From NCBI RefSeq assembly GCF_051401765.1, contig NC_135073.1, positions 8,122,001 through 8,186,000 of the forward strand: a stretch of DNA of 64,000 nt, written 5' to 3'. The stretch's first letter is position 1, and every line of letters begins with the position of its first letter. Both the position numbers and the translations under genes were made by a program. Positions 35,391-49,329 of this stretch are shown in pieces. The stretch is from Calliopsis andreniformis. Lineage: Eukaryota > Arthropoda > Insecta > Hymenoptera > Andrenidae. The notes under the pieces were generated by a model. That model ran no database searches, was not told the origin of the DNA, and was given only the letters and a program-made list of their open reading frames with translations.

Positions 35391-38300
35391 ATTCACGATC
35401 CCCTAACATTATTATTTTTTATTTTCTCTTGTCTGGATTGATTATTTTTTTTGCGAGGGAAAATTGTGCGAATTGGTTGGATTATTGTTTGAATGTTATG
35501 TTTATGGTCTACTATAGTGACACGATTTTTATTCCTACAGGACTTTTTAAATATTTAATAATTTATGGATTTATTTTATTTATTTTGTTGTGCTCTAAAT
35601 TTGAAGCAGGATTTGTTATTATTGTGAATTTGGTTTAATTAGGGTAGAAAGAAGTTTTTTCTTCTATTTGGCCATATTAAATTTTTTAAGTTAAATTTGT
35701 GCTTTAGAAGATCTTTTGAGTGGTTCCTTTGATCTTTGCTATGCTTGAGGGCTGTTATGGTGATACAGTCTTTATGCATGGTTTTTGTTGAACAGTTTGC
35801 AACTCTTGTTTCAGGTTTTTTCGGCAATTAAAATTGTTTCCTGAACCATTCTAATGTCTGCTTTACTCAACTTTTTTCTCGAATGAAGATTGTGTAATAA
35901 AAAATTTCTTTCTTTCTTGCATATGGTAATAATGCACTTTTTCTAGGTGATTCCCGTTTTTTATCAAACAGTGATTATTTTTCTTAATCTAGGTTATGCG
36001 ACAGATACTTCATCTGTTCTTTTAAATTAATTCAATAATATATATTTATAGAAAACAGTTTCTAATTACAATGTGCATATTATGTTAATAAATATCAATA
36101 GATTTCCTATTAAACTATGTTTTCAATTTACTCTTCGTTTGATAAAATATTGCTTACAGTAAGTAGGAATTGTATATCTTCTTTTTACAATTTAATACAT
36201 TTTAAGCCTCGTATTATTTAATTCACAGCGAATTACAGAATAAAGTCTATGTAACAAATGAAATGATACAAAAAGCTGTATTTTTAATATGAACAATATG
36301 TGTAACCATGAAGCAAATTTACGATTACTAATTATATATATGATTATAATAGATTTTCTTAATTATGCACATTTTAATGATGAAGTCAAGTTAGTAAAAA
36401 TTGTAATGAATCGTGATTAATGAGTAGTATACTGATCATTTAAGTTTTCTATAAATATAATGTATACATGTGCACATATTGCGTTGTATTATAACACGCC
36501 ACAATCGAAGTTAATACGAAATATTGGCAGACTGTTTTCGTTAATCAATGATAAAATAATAAATTATTAATATACTTTTATTTTAAAAACAATCTACTTG
36601 TTACACAACATACACAAAACCTTGTGGCTATTAAAAAGTATTACCTATTACTGGCCTGTATACTTGTAAAATAAATTATCAACGACAAACAAAACTATTT
36701 ACAAATGTAAGGATTAAACCTTGCAATACGTATATTCATAGCTTTTTATCTGCCTTTGTGAATGCGAATATTTCAGATAATATTTTCAACAATTCTCAAA
36801 TCTTTAATTAATAACTTTTGAAATTGCTTGTTTAACATCCTATCAGTAATCATGTAATTCGGTTAAATATCAGTACTTAGCAGACGAAAGTAATATAATT
36901 ATCAAACGTCTTTAATCTTCTAAGATTCTTTCAAAATGTCAATATTGCTTTTTATTATATATAGTTTCGTTATTTTGATAGTTGCTCGTGTATAATAAAA
37001 TATGAAATAATCAACGTCTGTAGAAGAAACATATCTACCAACGCTGAAATGATGATGGACGCCTTTCTTCTAGGAACCTTCAGGCTCCGAGAAACATTTT
37101 GACTTTCAAAGGACTACGTTTGCTTAGAGTGCTACCTGTTCTGCAAACACTTCGCACTATGCCCTGAAAATATTCACTTCACTTGAAATGCTCTATGGAT
37201 GATTGAACTTTCGGCGACTGGCAGTGCTATTTCCATGTCTGATGGTTATCGACTATCGCTTTCGACCCGTTACAAATGCACCTCAGTAGAAAAAGAAATA
37301 TGTTACTACTAGCAATTTGCTCCCCTTTTCAATGAAACATGTAAATGTATACCTTTTTCAAATAAAAGTATAGGGGGTATTATGTAAATTCATTAACCCC
37401 ACACTGTACAATTCTCTTTTCGTTCAAATAATAGTACTTATCTAATTAAGAAGAAATGTAGAATTATGTACAATATCACTAAAGAAATCTTCTTCGAATT
37501 AGTGAATTATTTCATGAAATATTTTAATTGCTCCGTAGTAAGAGAAGTTTACTCGAAAATTCGCGTTTACTGAAAATAAGTACGTCGACTACAAACTGCG
37601 TAACGTGGTTTGATGTGTTCGATGTGCAGAAGTTGCAGCTACGAAATATTTTTTGAACCGTCGAAGGAAATTCCCAGCGTGAAGGCTGCGGACCGTGATT
37701 TTGCAAATCTGTAGTGGAATCTGCTGCTGAGTCCTTAGGCAATCTGCCCTTAAGGACATGGAATATACTCTTTTACAGTGTCTGCAGCCGGTCTGCCTCT
37801 GCGCGGAAAGAATCTTATCGTTGGATCTCCAATATTCTTCAAGAACTTTCGACTAAAGGTATTGCTACTAGAATAAATTTACTTTCAAAGGGAATGTAGT
37901 ATCTTCGAAGGAAATGTTTTTACTTGTAATTCTATGCGAAGAACTTGTAGCACACGCTTTAGAACGTTTCCCCGTGTTTATTTCAAACGTTTACTTGTTC
38001 CAAAGTGTGCGTACGGAGGATACACTTCCTTTTATCAGAGAAAAAGAAAATCGAATCTTTTGTTGATTTGAGAAGCCATTGTGAAAGTATCGATTAAAAT
38101 TTTGTAGTTTTCTTCGTTATTTCGCATTTTCAATTTACATATTAATCTTTTTAAATAAATGGTACTGATTCATTGTTTATATAGCTTCAAGTGAAAGGTA
38201 TTTAAAATTCTTTTAATGAATGATTTTAAGAAATATATTCTTCTATTTAAAAATTTATTTTCTATTCAAAAATGAATGTTGTGAAAAATAAAACTTTACC

Positions 38301-39379
38301 ATTGCCTTCCATTAACCGTATTCAACAAATAAGTAAACAAAATATTTCCCTCTTTCGTATTATATATCCACGCTTACTAAATACTACGTTAAAAGTAAAC
38401 CTCATAAATAGATGTGAAAAACCATTAACAGAGAGATTACACGTGTTACACTTATACATTCATATGGAAATATTCTCAAATTATGCAAAGTATTTTGTTT
38501 TCAATTTACGTACGAAAGGACAAACGAAAAACAACGAATATTAACATAGTAACACAAATTACATAATTAAAGGTCAATTAACAATAAATCCAGATGTATT
38601 TAATAAGTCTCAATTTTCATTATTTATTTTATCATCACTATTATTAAGTTTTAAGAGTAATTGTAAAAAATTCATATTTACAAGTTATATTAAATTGTTT
38701 GTAGATAGAAACAAGACAGATCAATTCTACTTTGATAAGATCATTGCAAGTTTACATTATTTATTTGTAATTTGAAAGTGTAGAAGTAATCGTTATGTAG
38801 AATAAAAAATAAGTGACTTAATCGAGGAGATTGAGCTAGTATCTGTATTCATAAAAGGAGAATTAACAATGAATAGGGGATAAAATATATGCGCATAACG
38901 ATTCCAATTTTACCAGCATGATGCACAGTTAGCGACTAAATTTTATTTTAGTGTTCTCTCTGTCATATTTTTCTAGCTCAGTTATGCTCGAATTCATGAA
39001 TTTATATTGCTCTTAAAACTCTCTACGATTTAATTATTTTTAAAACAGAGGCATGAATCTGTCATACGTTCGCATCATTTTCACCAAGAAGAGCCTTATC
39101 TTTCAATATACTACACAAAGTATATTCAAAAATCAAATAAGTATCCAACCGAGTCAGTTTTCAATTCTTAATTATAAATATCACTGTTCCAGATACTTCA
39201 TATTGTTAATAACCAATACAAGCAATTAACATAACATTAAACTTCAAACGAAATAAAGATACTCTACAAAACAACTGTTTATTATTTTCAATCATTTTCT
39301 CTAAACAAGTGTCTCTAGACCTGTCCCTACTCAGACTAATTACGTAAATAAAATGTTCAGAAAACAGGACACGTGGAAT
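35391..39379. other. 4 kb AT-rich stretch without genes
   Basis: The composition changes abruptly from CpG-rich to AT-rich at about 35390. Open frames are all under about 90 codons. I saw no RNA genes, transposon ends or paired splice sites. A 19-base word at 35947-35965 recurs at 61636-61654. Confidence 0.6.
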
Positions 39380-39880
39380 CATCACTAGGAAACGTGTCTG
39401 CACAACTGATCGGGTATTTTCGCCTACATATTTTCAGAAGATCCACCTGATTATGGATGCAGTCGCTGCTGGAGCGTCTAGTCAACTAGAGCGCTGCGTC
39501 CGACCGAATGCTGTCCGTATCTACTTATCCATTAAGTGGCGCCACTCGCTGGTGGCAGATCGAACTAGGGTGATTGCAATGCTACTCCCCGTTCAAATAT
39601 CGGAAGGATTCCTCCCCTATTTTCGGTAACATTGATGCAGGGCAAGGAGAGAAGCTACGGAACATGTTTCCTCAGAAATAGTAATTCAAAGCGCTGACGC
39701 GACATTCCAGTCACGCATGCCATGGACATTGTAATTCGGCGTTTCTGTGACCCAAACGTTTGGAATTACGTTACACGTAGCAAATGCGACCGACAAAGCC
39801 GTAAAGCACAACATTAGAACGAATGGATACGAAAAGGGGAGGGGTAATCGTAATTGATTAATCGGGATTACGTGGTGTGA
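39380..39880. promoter_or_regulatory. GC-richer island with insulator-like and homeodomain-like motifs
   Basis: This 500-bp patch stands between two long AT-rich stretches. It contains the perfect palindrome AGTGGCGCCACT (39535-39546) followed directly by CGCTGGTGGCAG (39547-39558), similar to CTCF-type cores. At 39845-39870 there is a dense run of TAATCG, TAATTG, TTAATCGG and GGATTA, typical of homeodomain sites of the Otd/Bicoid and Antp classes. No open frame is gene-like. Confidence 0.35.
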
Positions 39881-42800
39881 TACTTGGAAATTAAATGTGA
39901 CCAGAAGATTGCTTATAAATCTGAGAGTTAGTGATAATATGAAAGTAGGAAAATTGATTATTCTTTAAGTGAAAATGTTTTTATATTTCTTCTAAAACTG
40001 ATTTGAATCTTCTTCCCAGTGTCTGACCAATTTTCGCTATTTCTACTTGAAAGTCCTTGTGTGTATTTATTACTACTGACAGATAATTTGGATAATTCTC
40101 TATTGTCTTTTTTTAAGCTACTGCAGAAGTATCTAGTATTAAAGTATATAGTGCTTTGTATTATTATAAGTATATATTAAAAATTACCCAAATTATGATG
40201 TACAAAGCTTTCCTTAATGAGCGTACAATGCTGGAATAGAAAATATAGAAAATGTGAGCACATATGCTGCAATCCGAATATGAATTATTTATGTATCCTA
40301 ATTTTCAGTTCTATGCAATTTCAAGTTTCTCTCTTATACTTTTTTATCGATAGAAACTCAGAAGTAAAAATTAAATGAAGTTTAAATTTAAATGAAGTAT
40401 TTAATATTGATTAAGAGAGAAAAGAGACTACAATATTTTCAGAGATTACAATAGCGTCTCCATAAGTAGAAGTAGTACGTAACAGACAGACGCGTGATTA
40501 AATCCCAATTCCCTATACACCAGATGAACATTCAAACTAAATTTTTTACATAACAAAACTATTCACAAAGGAATTCTATTTGACTTTTTCGATCCGTTAT
40601 AAACCAAATAATTATGTCTTTCTTATTGCATCGAAAATTATACGCCAGATTTTATAGTAATACAGTTAGCTCAGAACTGTAAAGCTGGGAAACAATGACA
40701 ACAATAACTTCGTCCTTCGAATGCAATTGTTCCCTCAATTAAAAGAAGTTCTGCTTAAAGTGCATTTACTTATAGTATATTCTTACCACGCTAACTGGAG
40801 CAGAATACATGGTGCAGAATGGTCTCATATAACACGCGAGTTTATATGGAGACCTCTGCTGCAATGAATTTCGTGTATAATTAATCGCCTAAATTCTACT
40901 GCACGCCTCATGTATTTTTCCTTTTCCCTTCTCTCTTTTTTCCCTACCAAGTGGAATCCGCTCACCAAACGATCCCAGAAAGTGGCGCGATGTAACGCGG
41001 CGGGCGAGGAATAAAAATATCGCTCGGCTATCATTACTTAGCGTGATTTACAAAATTACTTGCACGAACTTGGGACACGTAAAGTGATCCAGCTGACAGC
41101 GGAGCCCTGAATGTACGATTTGTGTAAAAAATAGATTACAGGCTCCGTCACTGAAAGGGTCTGTCCCCCGCCCCTATATGCGAGCAAGTTTTCAAAACAG
41201 AAAAGGTTTTGGACGAAAAGACCGGTATTGATGTGCGTTTTACATCATTGAAAGCACACATGCGTTCCGAGATTTGGCTGGAATTTTCAGAAATCGGAGA
41301 ATGGTACGTGGGGATCACGTTTTCGGAGAAACGTGCTGTTGGAGTACTCCATATAACTCAAAAAGGTCGAAAAATGTTTTACCTGAAGGGCAAGTCAGGT
41401 ATCAGATTTTGAGGTGAACTATATGCTCGAAATCTAAATTTTAGTGAACACTCAGTATCGATACTTTTGCAAAATATCTATGTTAAGGAGTGTATTAGAT
41501 TCATCTAAGTATAAGAGATTCTCGCTTTATATAGAAAAGGTTCCATAATTTGTTTTTTATTATGTGAAAGATGCTGTAAGTGAACAAATTTGAAAACTGT
41601 ATATTTTTAGGAGTTTTAAAGTAACTTTAGAAAATACTTTATTTCTCAAATAATGTAGTAGCAAAGTAAGAAGGAACTACGTATGATAGAGCCAGTGAAA
41701 TAGGTCATTATATGGTCAGACCAGCCTTTTAACCTTCATCTCCTCACAATTTCTTGTATCTACTAATAGTTATTTTTCCTATAAGTTCTTTTTTGACGCA
41801 ATGTACAAGTTGTTTATGTTAATTCCGATTTTGTAACTTATATATTTATTCATTTACTCAGAAGTTCGAATTCTTTTTTGTTAATTAATGAAGAAGGTTT
41901 TCTCATGTTACCGAATGTAATACAAAAAATATTGTATAAATATTATTAATATGTTTATCCTGAAACCTTCTCGCAACAGAATAATGGAATCACGTTGTAT
42001 AATGTTAATGACGTATCTTGAATTTTCAGATTATTTCGAACAGAATATTTGAACAAGCAATTGATCCTACGTTGTGTGATTAACATTGCATTTCTGGTTT
42101 CATTCCACAATTTTGTATTTAATGATGCTTCGATGATATGTGACTGTAGATATTATCTACATTCAATCTCCTATATTGCTATAATTTTCAACGCTTAAGT
42201 GTTATACAGTGGAGAGCAAGTACGGCATGCTTTATATTACAATTACGTAATAACGAATTCAAATGAAATCATAAAGCGTATTACTGTATATTTAAATGAA
42301 AGGTAAATGTTTGTCATCGTGTGGTTTGAACGTAATGAAAATGATTTTCGAATAACAGAAACGTGTATTTATTTTTCAATTTTCAGAGAAATATTTGTAT
42401 AATCTGAGACATTTACAATATTTTAGATGACTGAGTTTGTTAGTTGGAAACAATTAAATGTGTTTCTAATACTTTTTATTTCAATAAGCGTATACGTAAT
42501 TGCTTTTTAGTGACATCACAAACAAAATTTTTTTATTATGACACAATATTTAATATGTACATTTAATATTTATTCATCGATTTATTCATTATACAAAATA
42601 ATGTATTTTTTAAATGAAATAATGGTTGTAATAAATGTTGCTGGAATATAAGCAGGAACACATTCCTCGCGACTGAAAAATCAATTGTGAAACTCGAATG
42701 AAAAATCAAGCTCAAAATAATTAAGCTTGATATTCAACAGATTCAATTAGTTGTACCAGTATGACCAAAACCACATTTGTACATGTATTTATCCCACTGG

Positions 42801-43139
42801 TTGCATTAATACTGTAATGCATTACGTTCGTGATATTACTAATTGACCACATTGTTAGTATATTAGTATTATACTTACTCCAAATGATTTACTTTATTTG
42901 TTTTGCATTTGTGAGCCTCAAAATTCTAATATACTCGTCCCCTTGAGTTTACACGCAAAGCAAAAGACAACATGAATGCATTTCAAGAATAAATTTAAGT
43001 AACTGGCTTAAAAATTTGTTTAAAAATCCCATCTGCGATCTTATAAATCCCATGTAATTTACGAAATATTAATTCTTCTAAGATTATTGCTATATTATTC
43101 TCACGAAATCATGTACTACAGAATAGTTCATCACTGTGT
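39881..43139. other. AT-rich stretch, nothing gene-like
   Basis: Over 3 kb of AT-rich sequence. A slightly GC-richer patch lies at about 40930-41400 with a 67-codon plus frame (41209-41412) of unremarkable composition. A good isolated minus donor (TTTGGA/GTAAGTAT) lies near 42876. No gene was recognised. Confidence 0.55.
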
Positions 43140-43760
43140 GTTTCAATTACATAGTTACCTTCATCACAGGTCAGCCATATTAACGACCCGTTACGTACTG
43201 ACAAATGCCCTCGGAGCAAATATCAAACACGACTAAACACAGAAGCAGTACTGTTTATACGACTCCCGTTGTTATACGCGCTGTGTATCGTTATGCATCT
43301 TTAATTTCATCGGAATCATGATGAAATTCCAGAATGTGGCAAGATCACCTCCGCCCTTGTACGCCTTATCCCGATATTCAGAGAATGCGACCGACGTCGA
43401 GAAGCGTCTTAGTGGCTTGCGGAAGAGCTCTGGCTCATGTTCAAACTCATAAATAATTCCGTTTGTGATCGTGGGCGAGGCAGTTGTCGACTGGCTGGGA
43501 AGGAGGAGAGAAACTGAGATGCGGAACGTATACGTGGTGACGCGTACCCGACCGCTACAGAATCTATGAGCTATTGGCATCAGCCTGCCAAAACACAATC
43601 TACTACCCTTCACGTTCATCACGACACGTTTCTTTCGTCGGTTTTTGTCACCGTTTCCCGAATTTCCCACTTTTTCCACGTGTCTGCCTCCTTCTGTTAT
43701 CCTCTGACAAGCAATATATTGCAGCAGAGAGAGCTTCCACGCTGACAGCTTCGGATCGGC
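43140..43760. other. GC-richer patch with a minus-strand open frame
   Basis: Mixed-composition patch between AT-rich flanks. Its main content is the open frame at 43619-43272 listed separately. No promoter or splice signals are clear. Confidence 0.3.
43272..43619 (-). other. Unassigned 115-codon open frame
   Basis: The frame is open from 43679, but the first ATG is at 43619-43617. It ends at 43272. The translation is basic and mixed, with a central Ser/Thr stretch and an acidic-aromatic patch (IIYEFEHEPELFRK). No family is recognised. Its length is somewhat unusual for the local composition but not decisive. Confidence 0.15.
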
Positions 43761-44859
43761 TTAGCTGATGCTTTCAATCAATGTTTGGAGTTTAAATATA
43801 TACCAGATACGACGAGGGGATGATAAATTAATTAGAAATTTTTGGACAGTTTTGCTTCACAGCTACTAAACTCTGTCCTGCTTTTTGCTTCTGATTTTCC
43901 ATTAAACTATTTTAACGTTCCTTCATTTTTTGTGTGTACCTATAAGTAGTGAAACTCTTTTGTGAAACGAACTTCTGATACTACTATGATCTTTACAAAA
44001 CGATGTATGTAATAATTCTTATTTCGACATAATACCGAAAAATGAGAAATATAATAACTGTAAATAAAAGAGTTTCCTTATATTTTGTTAAACTAGATGT
44101 TTAAGTGAAATGAGAGTACAATTAAATCGAAAAGAATCCGAAAGGCACATTAGCTTTACACATCGTTATTTTTCTAAGGAATTCACATGTAACCTTAAAA
44201 AATCTCCCATTGATGTTTACTTTATAGATAGAATGTTAAAATATATTGGACGTTAAAAAATATATTATTTTTTTATCGCGCATCCAAATGGAGTTATATG
44301 TCTGGGAAAACTGAAGATAATATATTCTCTGTTGCCTAAATGCTTGTATGACACGTAAGCAAATCCTTATGCTTCTTTATCTGCTTGACGCAGTGCTAAT
44401 AACGTTCACAAAAAGAATATAAAATTCACTCGCACAATATGTATACGAGGTACACCAGATTAAATTAGCTATGAAATATTTTATTTACTGTCTTTACCAT
44501 TTTTTTCCATTGAACTGGCTTATTGTTTCTGCAACAATGTCTATTCGTATACATAAAGAGACCAAACAATATGGGTTCAGTGGATTATCAACAATACCCT
44601 GCTACTATTATTTCAAGTAAATATAATTCACTGTAGATGTAAATACAAAATATTAATTCACACGATAAATATTAACTCCCTTCCCTTGTGCAGCTGCAGA
44701 AATTACGCAAAAAAAAGTAGCGAACTATATATTCAACGACATAAAGCAACGTACGATAATTAATCAACTCGTACAAAATGCATAGAAACCTTCATCGAAT
44801 CTACGATATCGATAACGAATTACCCGGTATTACCCTACTTTATGCCACATCGTAAAGGA
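43761..44859. other. AT-rich stretch with an inverted-repeat pair
   Basis: AT-rich, without a gene. An 11-bp inverted repeat (44438-44448 and 44545-44555) encloses 96 bases and is listed separately. Confidence 0.5.
44438..44555. repeat. 118-bp segment bounded by 11-bp inverted repeats
   Basis: TATGTATACGA at 44438-44448 is exactly complementary to TCGTATACATA at 44545-44555. The overall form is like a very small non-autonomous DNA element. No target-site duplication is evident, and an 11-bp pair at this spacing may occur once by chance in the window. Confidence 0.25.
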
Positions 44860-46100
44860 ATATTCTCCTACCACGCGTTTCGTTACACCTAATTGAATTA
44901 CGCGTTCATAGCTGGAAGGCGTACACGGAACACGAAACTAACGAGAGCAATATACCTTCTATCAAAGGGAAAAAAGGATGGCGTACAAGTAACCGAGCTA
45001 AGGAGAGTCCCCCTCCCGATGCAAACTAAGCAACAAAAGTTTCCTCTGAGGGATACCGATACGACAGGATGTACCATTATATCAGAGAAGATTCCTCATT
45101 ATCTAACTAAAACCCTGAAAGGGAAAAAACAAGGATAAAGCTGAGTCAGAGACAGCAGGCTAACTCAGTACAGTTTTACTTTTACGATCATCTTCGTATA
45201 GAGTCTTCCAAGTTATTTAGGCTCACGCGCGTGAAACATGTCTGATTTGTCGACTCATTCTATTGCTGGCGTGCAGTAGCCAGGTCAGGCGCAGCGATGT
45301 TAATAGAATACGACAGTAGAATCAGACTGGTCAGACGAATTTCGTGCATATTTTAAACAGTTTATCAAGAATGAATAACTCAGAAACGAGGTCTTAAAAG
45401 TGATTTCGTTATTCTTCATTTTAGTCTTCTGTTAATATGTAAAATGACCTCTTTGAACTTTAAATATTCGTTGTCCAACTCTTTCTATAGTATCATGAAT
45501 TATTATTATCTGTATTGTAAGAAATTCACTGCTATATGTACATTTAACTAATCAATATCCTAAACATTTCCATTAGTTAAGCCAGCTGCAATAGAAAGTC
45601 TCTTCTAAGAAATAAATAAGACAAGTGACCTATTTTTTACATGATTGCTTGTCCATTTGAAAACGAAAAGACTCATGAAAAGGAAACCTTCAAACGCTCG
45701 TTCATAGCTTGATTGCTGGGGCCTCTGGCAAGGAGCAACAATAGTGGCCGCAGTAGTCTCTGTGCTTTGCATATTAGTTTAAATTCCATCATAAATTGGC
45801 TCTTTTACGGGAAAGAGGCCGGAGATGGGGCTTCGAAAGGGGGCACCAGCTGGAAGAAAATTATGGGATTCCGTGGAACGAGCAAGGAGTGGAGGAAGGA
45901 GGTGGGTACACAGATGGAAGGACGAAGGATCAGCCTCCGGCGATTCGCTCGACATTGCTATGTTGCAGTAATTGTAGCTAATTAAGAACTTGAATTCTCT
46001 CTTTCTCGTCCCTCCGCTCTCTGTCTGCCCATTGCAAGACCTATTCTACGTCTTCTGCAGACGGCAGAATGTAATGTATATCCACTGCGTCTTTTCATCC
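44860..46100. other. Alternating GC-richer patches, no gene recognised
   Basis: Two mixed-composition patches (about 44860-45310 and 45680-46100) flank an AT-rich part. Plus-strand frames of 81 codons (44893-45138) and 90 codons (45713-45985) are open but unlike known proteins. They overlap other frames, so I do not call them genes. Confidence 0.4.
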
Positions 46101-47120
46101 CAGTTGCACTTTCTTTAATCCTACAAGCTGCATTAGAATGCTGACGAGCTGAAGGACTACGTAGCTTGAGCTGTTTATGGACTAATTTTTTATCGTTTAT
46201 TGTGGAAGATGAGAGCGTTAATTCAGAATTGAGCGATAATCATATTTAGTTTGTTGCATTGGGTCACTGTTGGATCGAATACTTGTAAAGTATTTAAAAT
46301 ATAAGTTTGTATTTAAGATGTTGAGATTGTAAATTTGAAATTGTATCAAATCGGTGTTGCTTTATTTTTATTGTTTCTGTTTAAAAAAAGGTTCCAAAAA
46401 ATAGATAAAAATACTCTGAGAAGTTATGTATTATTTTCATATTACCTCTTGATTGTAATATTAAATAAACAAAGTGAAGAATAATTTCAGAAACATACAA
46501 GTTTTATTAAAAAGTGTATGATTGTCTTGAAAACATTTTCAATAGCATATCTGATAGTTCTATTATTTTAGGAAACCTGCACTTGTCTAGCATTAAATTT
46601 CATACTCTTTATGGGTTTTCTTATAGAATTTCGAATGCTTTCGAAACATAGCAGCCAAAACTCCCTCAAAACACTATTTTTATGGGTCACACCATTTACA
46701 TGCATATAGTTTGCTTCTAAAGAAAGTGCATTTTCTGTATCTTTTCAAATATAAATTTACATATTTATGAATAACCTTAGATAGTATACAGAAAAAGAAA
46801 TCAGCCTTTTTAACAACAAAAAATTATCTAGTACATAAAACAGCGCGTAACTTATTTAACTATTTTCATTGTTACACCAAAGCATCCCTATTTTCAGAAA
46901 GACTATGAAGTTAATACAAATTATGAATAACATTGAAAAGGAAGTTGTTTTTTCCACACAATTCTTAAATTTCTAAATTTACCAAATCTGTTACCTAGAC
47001 ATGGTATTCGATTATTGATTGCGAACGAAATTGCAATTACTACAAATTAGCGTAACTATTTGGCGAAAATTCCATATTGTCACTTCACTTGGATTAGTCA
47101 AAGCGTAATGTTTGCATGCA
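46101..47120. other. AT-rich stretch, nothing seen
   Basis: AT-rich sequence with very short frames. No RNA gene, repeat array or exon was recognised. Confidence 0.5.
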
Positions 47121-49329
47121 TAATGGCGAAGGAATTTAGACCGTGAATCTTCGAGCAATTATATAGTAGCCAGATCTACTCTGAACATTAGCGTGCTCCT
47201 TTAACGAGTTATCCACCTCGAACCAGAATATTGTCTCCCGAGTTTCACCGTCGTTACCACGCTCGCTTAGGTTTGATCGATGACTCCTCCATCGAGCTGA
47301 TAGGGACATCGGCTGCAACCCACTTTGTACCAGCTATAGGAAGTTCATGCTTCTATCGTGCATACACGTATGTCGAGCGCAAGACTAACGGGACAGCTTG
47401 TCCACGTGACTATACAAGCTGCACTGACATATACGAAAATTTATAACCAGTCATTAAATTATATTTTTCCTGTTATTTCGCGGAGAATGATGACTTTGAA
47501 TAATAGATGGAGACTAATAGCTCCCTCGAGGGTGCAACTTCTACTCTTTAATCTTCCCTCCCTTTTGTCTAGAACACTTTTTTGATGGAACAATTCGGTT
47601 CATTCTAAAATTGAATTATTTGGTGAAATATACCGAAGAATATTTATTTTTACTAGGTCACTGATAGCTCTCCCATTATTGTAAGCTTTATCGTTTAATT
47701 TTTTCGTGCTTTTTTTAACCACGATAAAGTCAATCTAAAATCTACAATCTACATCCAGTCATTCGACCACATAAACAACCGTGGAAACGTTTTATGCATC
47801 AACGATTTGTAAATTCGCGTATCGGTGAGAACGAGGAATAAAAAATTTGAACCTTTATTTTGGAACCATTTTTTGTTTTCAAATGCGCATTCATCTGCGT
47901 ATAAAGGTGGTGGTCATGTAAATTCGCGTTTTTTACCTTCAGGAGAGAAAAGCTGACACATGCCCTTTGTTGGTGCACACCATACACCTTGTAAATTGAA
48001 TTCAAAATAATGAACAACTGTTTACGTAAATCAGCCACGTATTTCTTCATTTCAACGTTTATATTAATTTCAAAGTAACGAGTTTTTTCGTGACAAATAG
48101 AATAATGTGCATGAAAACAGAGATTGTATATTTTAATAAATGTCTTTTAAAAAAGATTTGCATACTGTACCTACTGGTCATAGCTCTTTATTTTAGTTAG
48201 TAGATGACAATGAATACATTTATTTATTACATTTGTTCGCTTATAATTTTATAAAAGTTGTTCTAGAGGTCGTAACAAACTTTCAGGTATACAAAAGAAA
48301 TCAAAATTAATTCAGTGTTCATATCGTGTTGAATATGCAATGTTGAATATTTTAATCACCTGAAGTTTATTTGAGACTTATTTAATAAAATAATTTTGTG
48401 ATATACAAAACATACATGTATAGTAAGAAAATTGTAAAAATTGAAAAAAGAAAACTAAAATATGCAATACACGAGAAGCCTTCGAATTGGAATAACAAGA
48501 ATAAAAGGAGAATAATTTTAATTTTAATTTTACTATTTTCTGATAGATGGATCAGTAGTATACGTGTGAAATTGTACCGACTGTAAATACTACTTATAGT
48601 AAGCTATAAGTAAACGTTCCCAATATTCATTCTATGCACTCTATACTCGTCTTAACAACTCATTAAATTATAGATTTCTATTCACTCTATGAACAGAAGA
48701 AGCATGTGGGCACTGTCACTAAGAAGCGTATGTATCTATGCATCTACCAGGTAGTTACGATAATTTAGTTTACCTGCACACAAAAGTTCCTGTGCCACGT
48801 ATGCACATTCTCATCTTCCCAATGTAACTTGTAACCTCAAGCTACTGAGAGGGTGAGAAATTAAGTAATTGCAATCATTTGAAGTTATAATTCGTGCACT
48901 TTCATTCAGAATACGAAATGCAATTTTCTTCATTGTGATTCCTCTACTTTGCATTTACATATTGTAAATTGCAAATTTGTACGCTGTTTGTTACAGCAAA
49001 AAATTGGCAAAGAATGTAGAACACACTTCTCCATTTATACCAAATACATGATCATGTTACTACTAAATCGATTATTAAACATATTAAAAAGACAGAAAAG
49101 TATAAATCGTTTATGTTATTAATTTTCGTACTGCTTGATATCTTTTTCAGAAAATTGGTTGAGGGCAAAGTGTCACAACTTCAGACCTAGCACCCAAACC
49201 ATCACTTCATCAGAAATCACATCCACTGTAACCACAGCTTAATCATACCCAACAAAGGCAGCAATAAATTCAAAGCTACAATATCCTCAGTGTCTCAACA
49301 ATTTCCATTTTCTAAGATATTGTATCTTC
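47121..49329. other. Mostly AT-rich with a small mixed patch
   Basis: A mixed-composition patch (47121-47560) carries short plus frames that are unlike known proteins. The remainder is AT-rich. A 9-bp inverted repeat (48591-48599 and 48604-48612) forms a tight hairpin. A good isolated minus donor (GTGCAG/GTAAAC) occurs near 48772. Confidence 0.45.
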
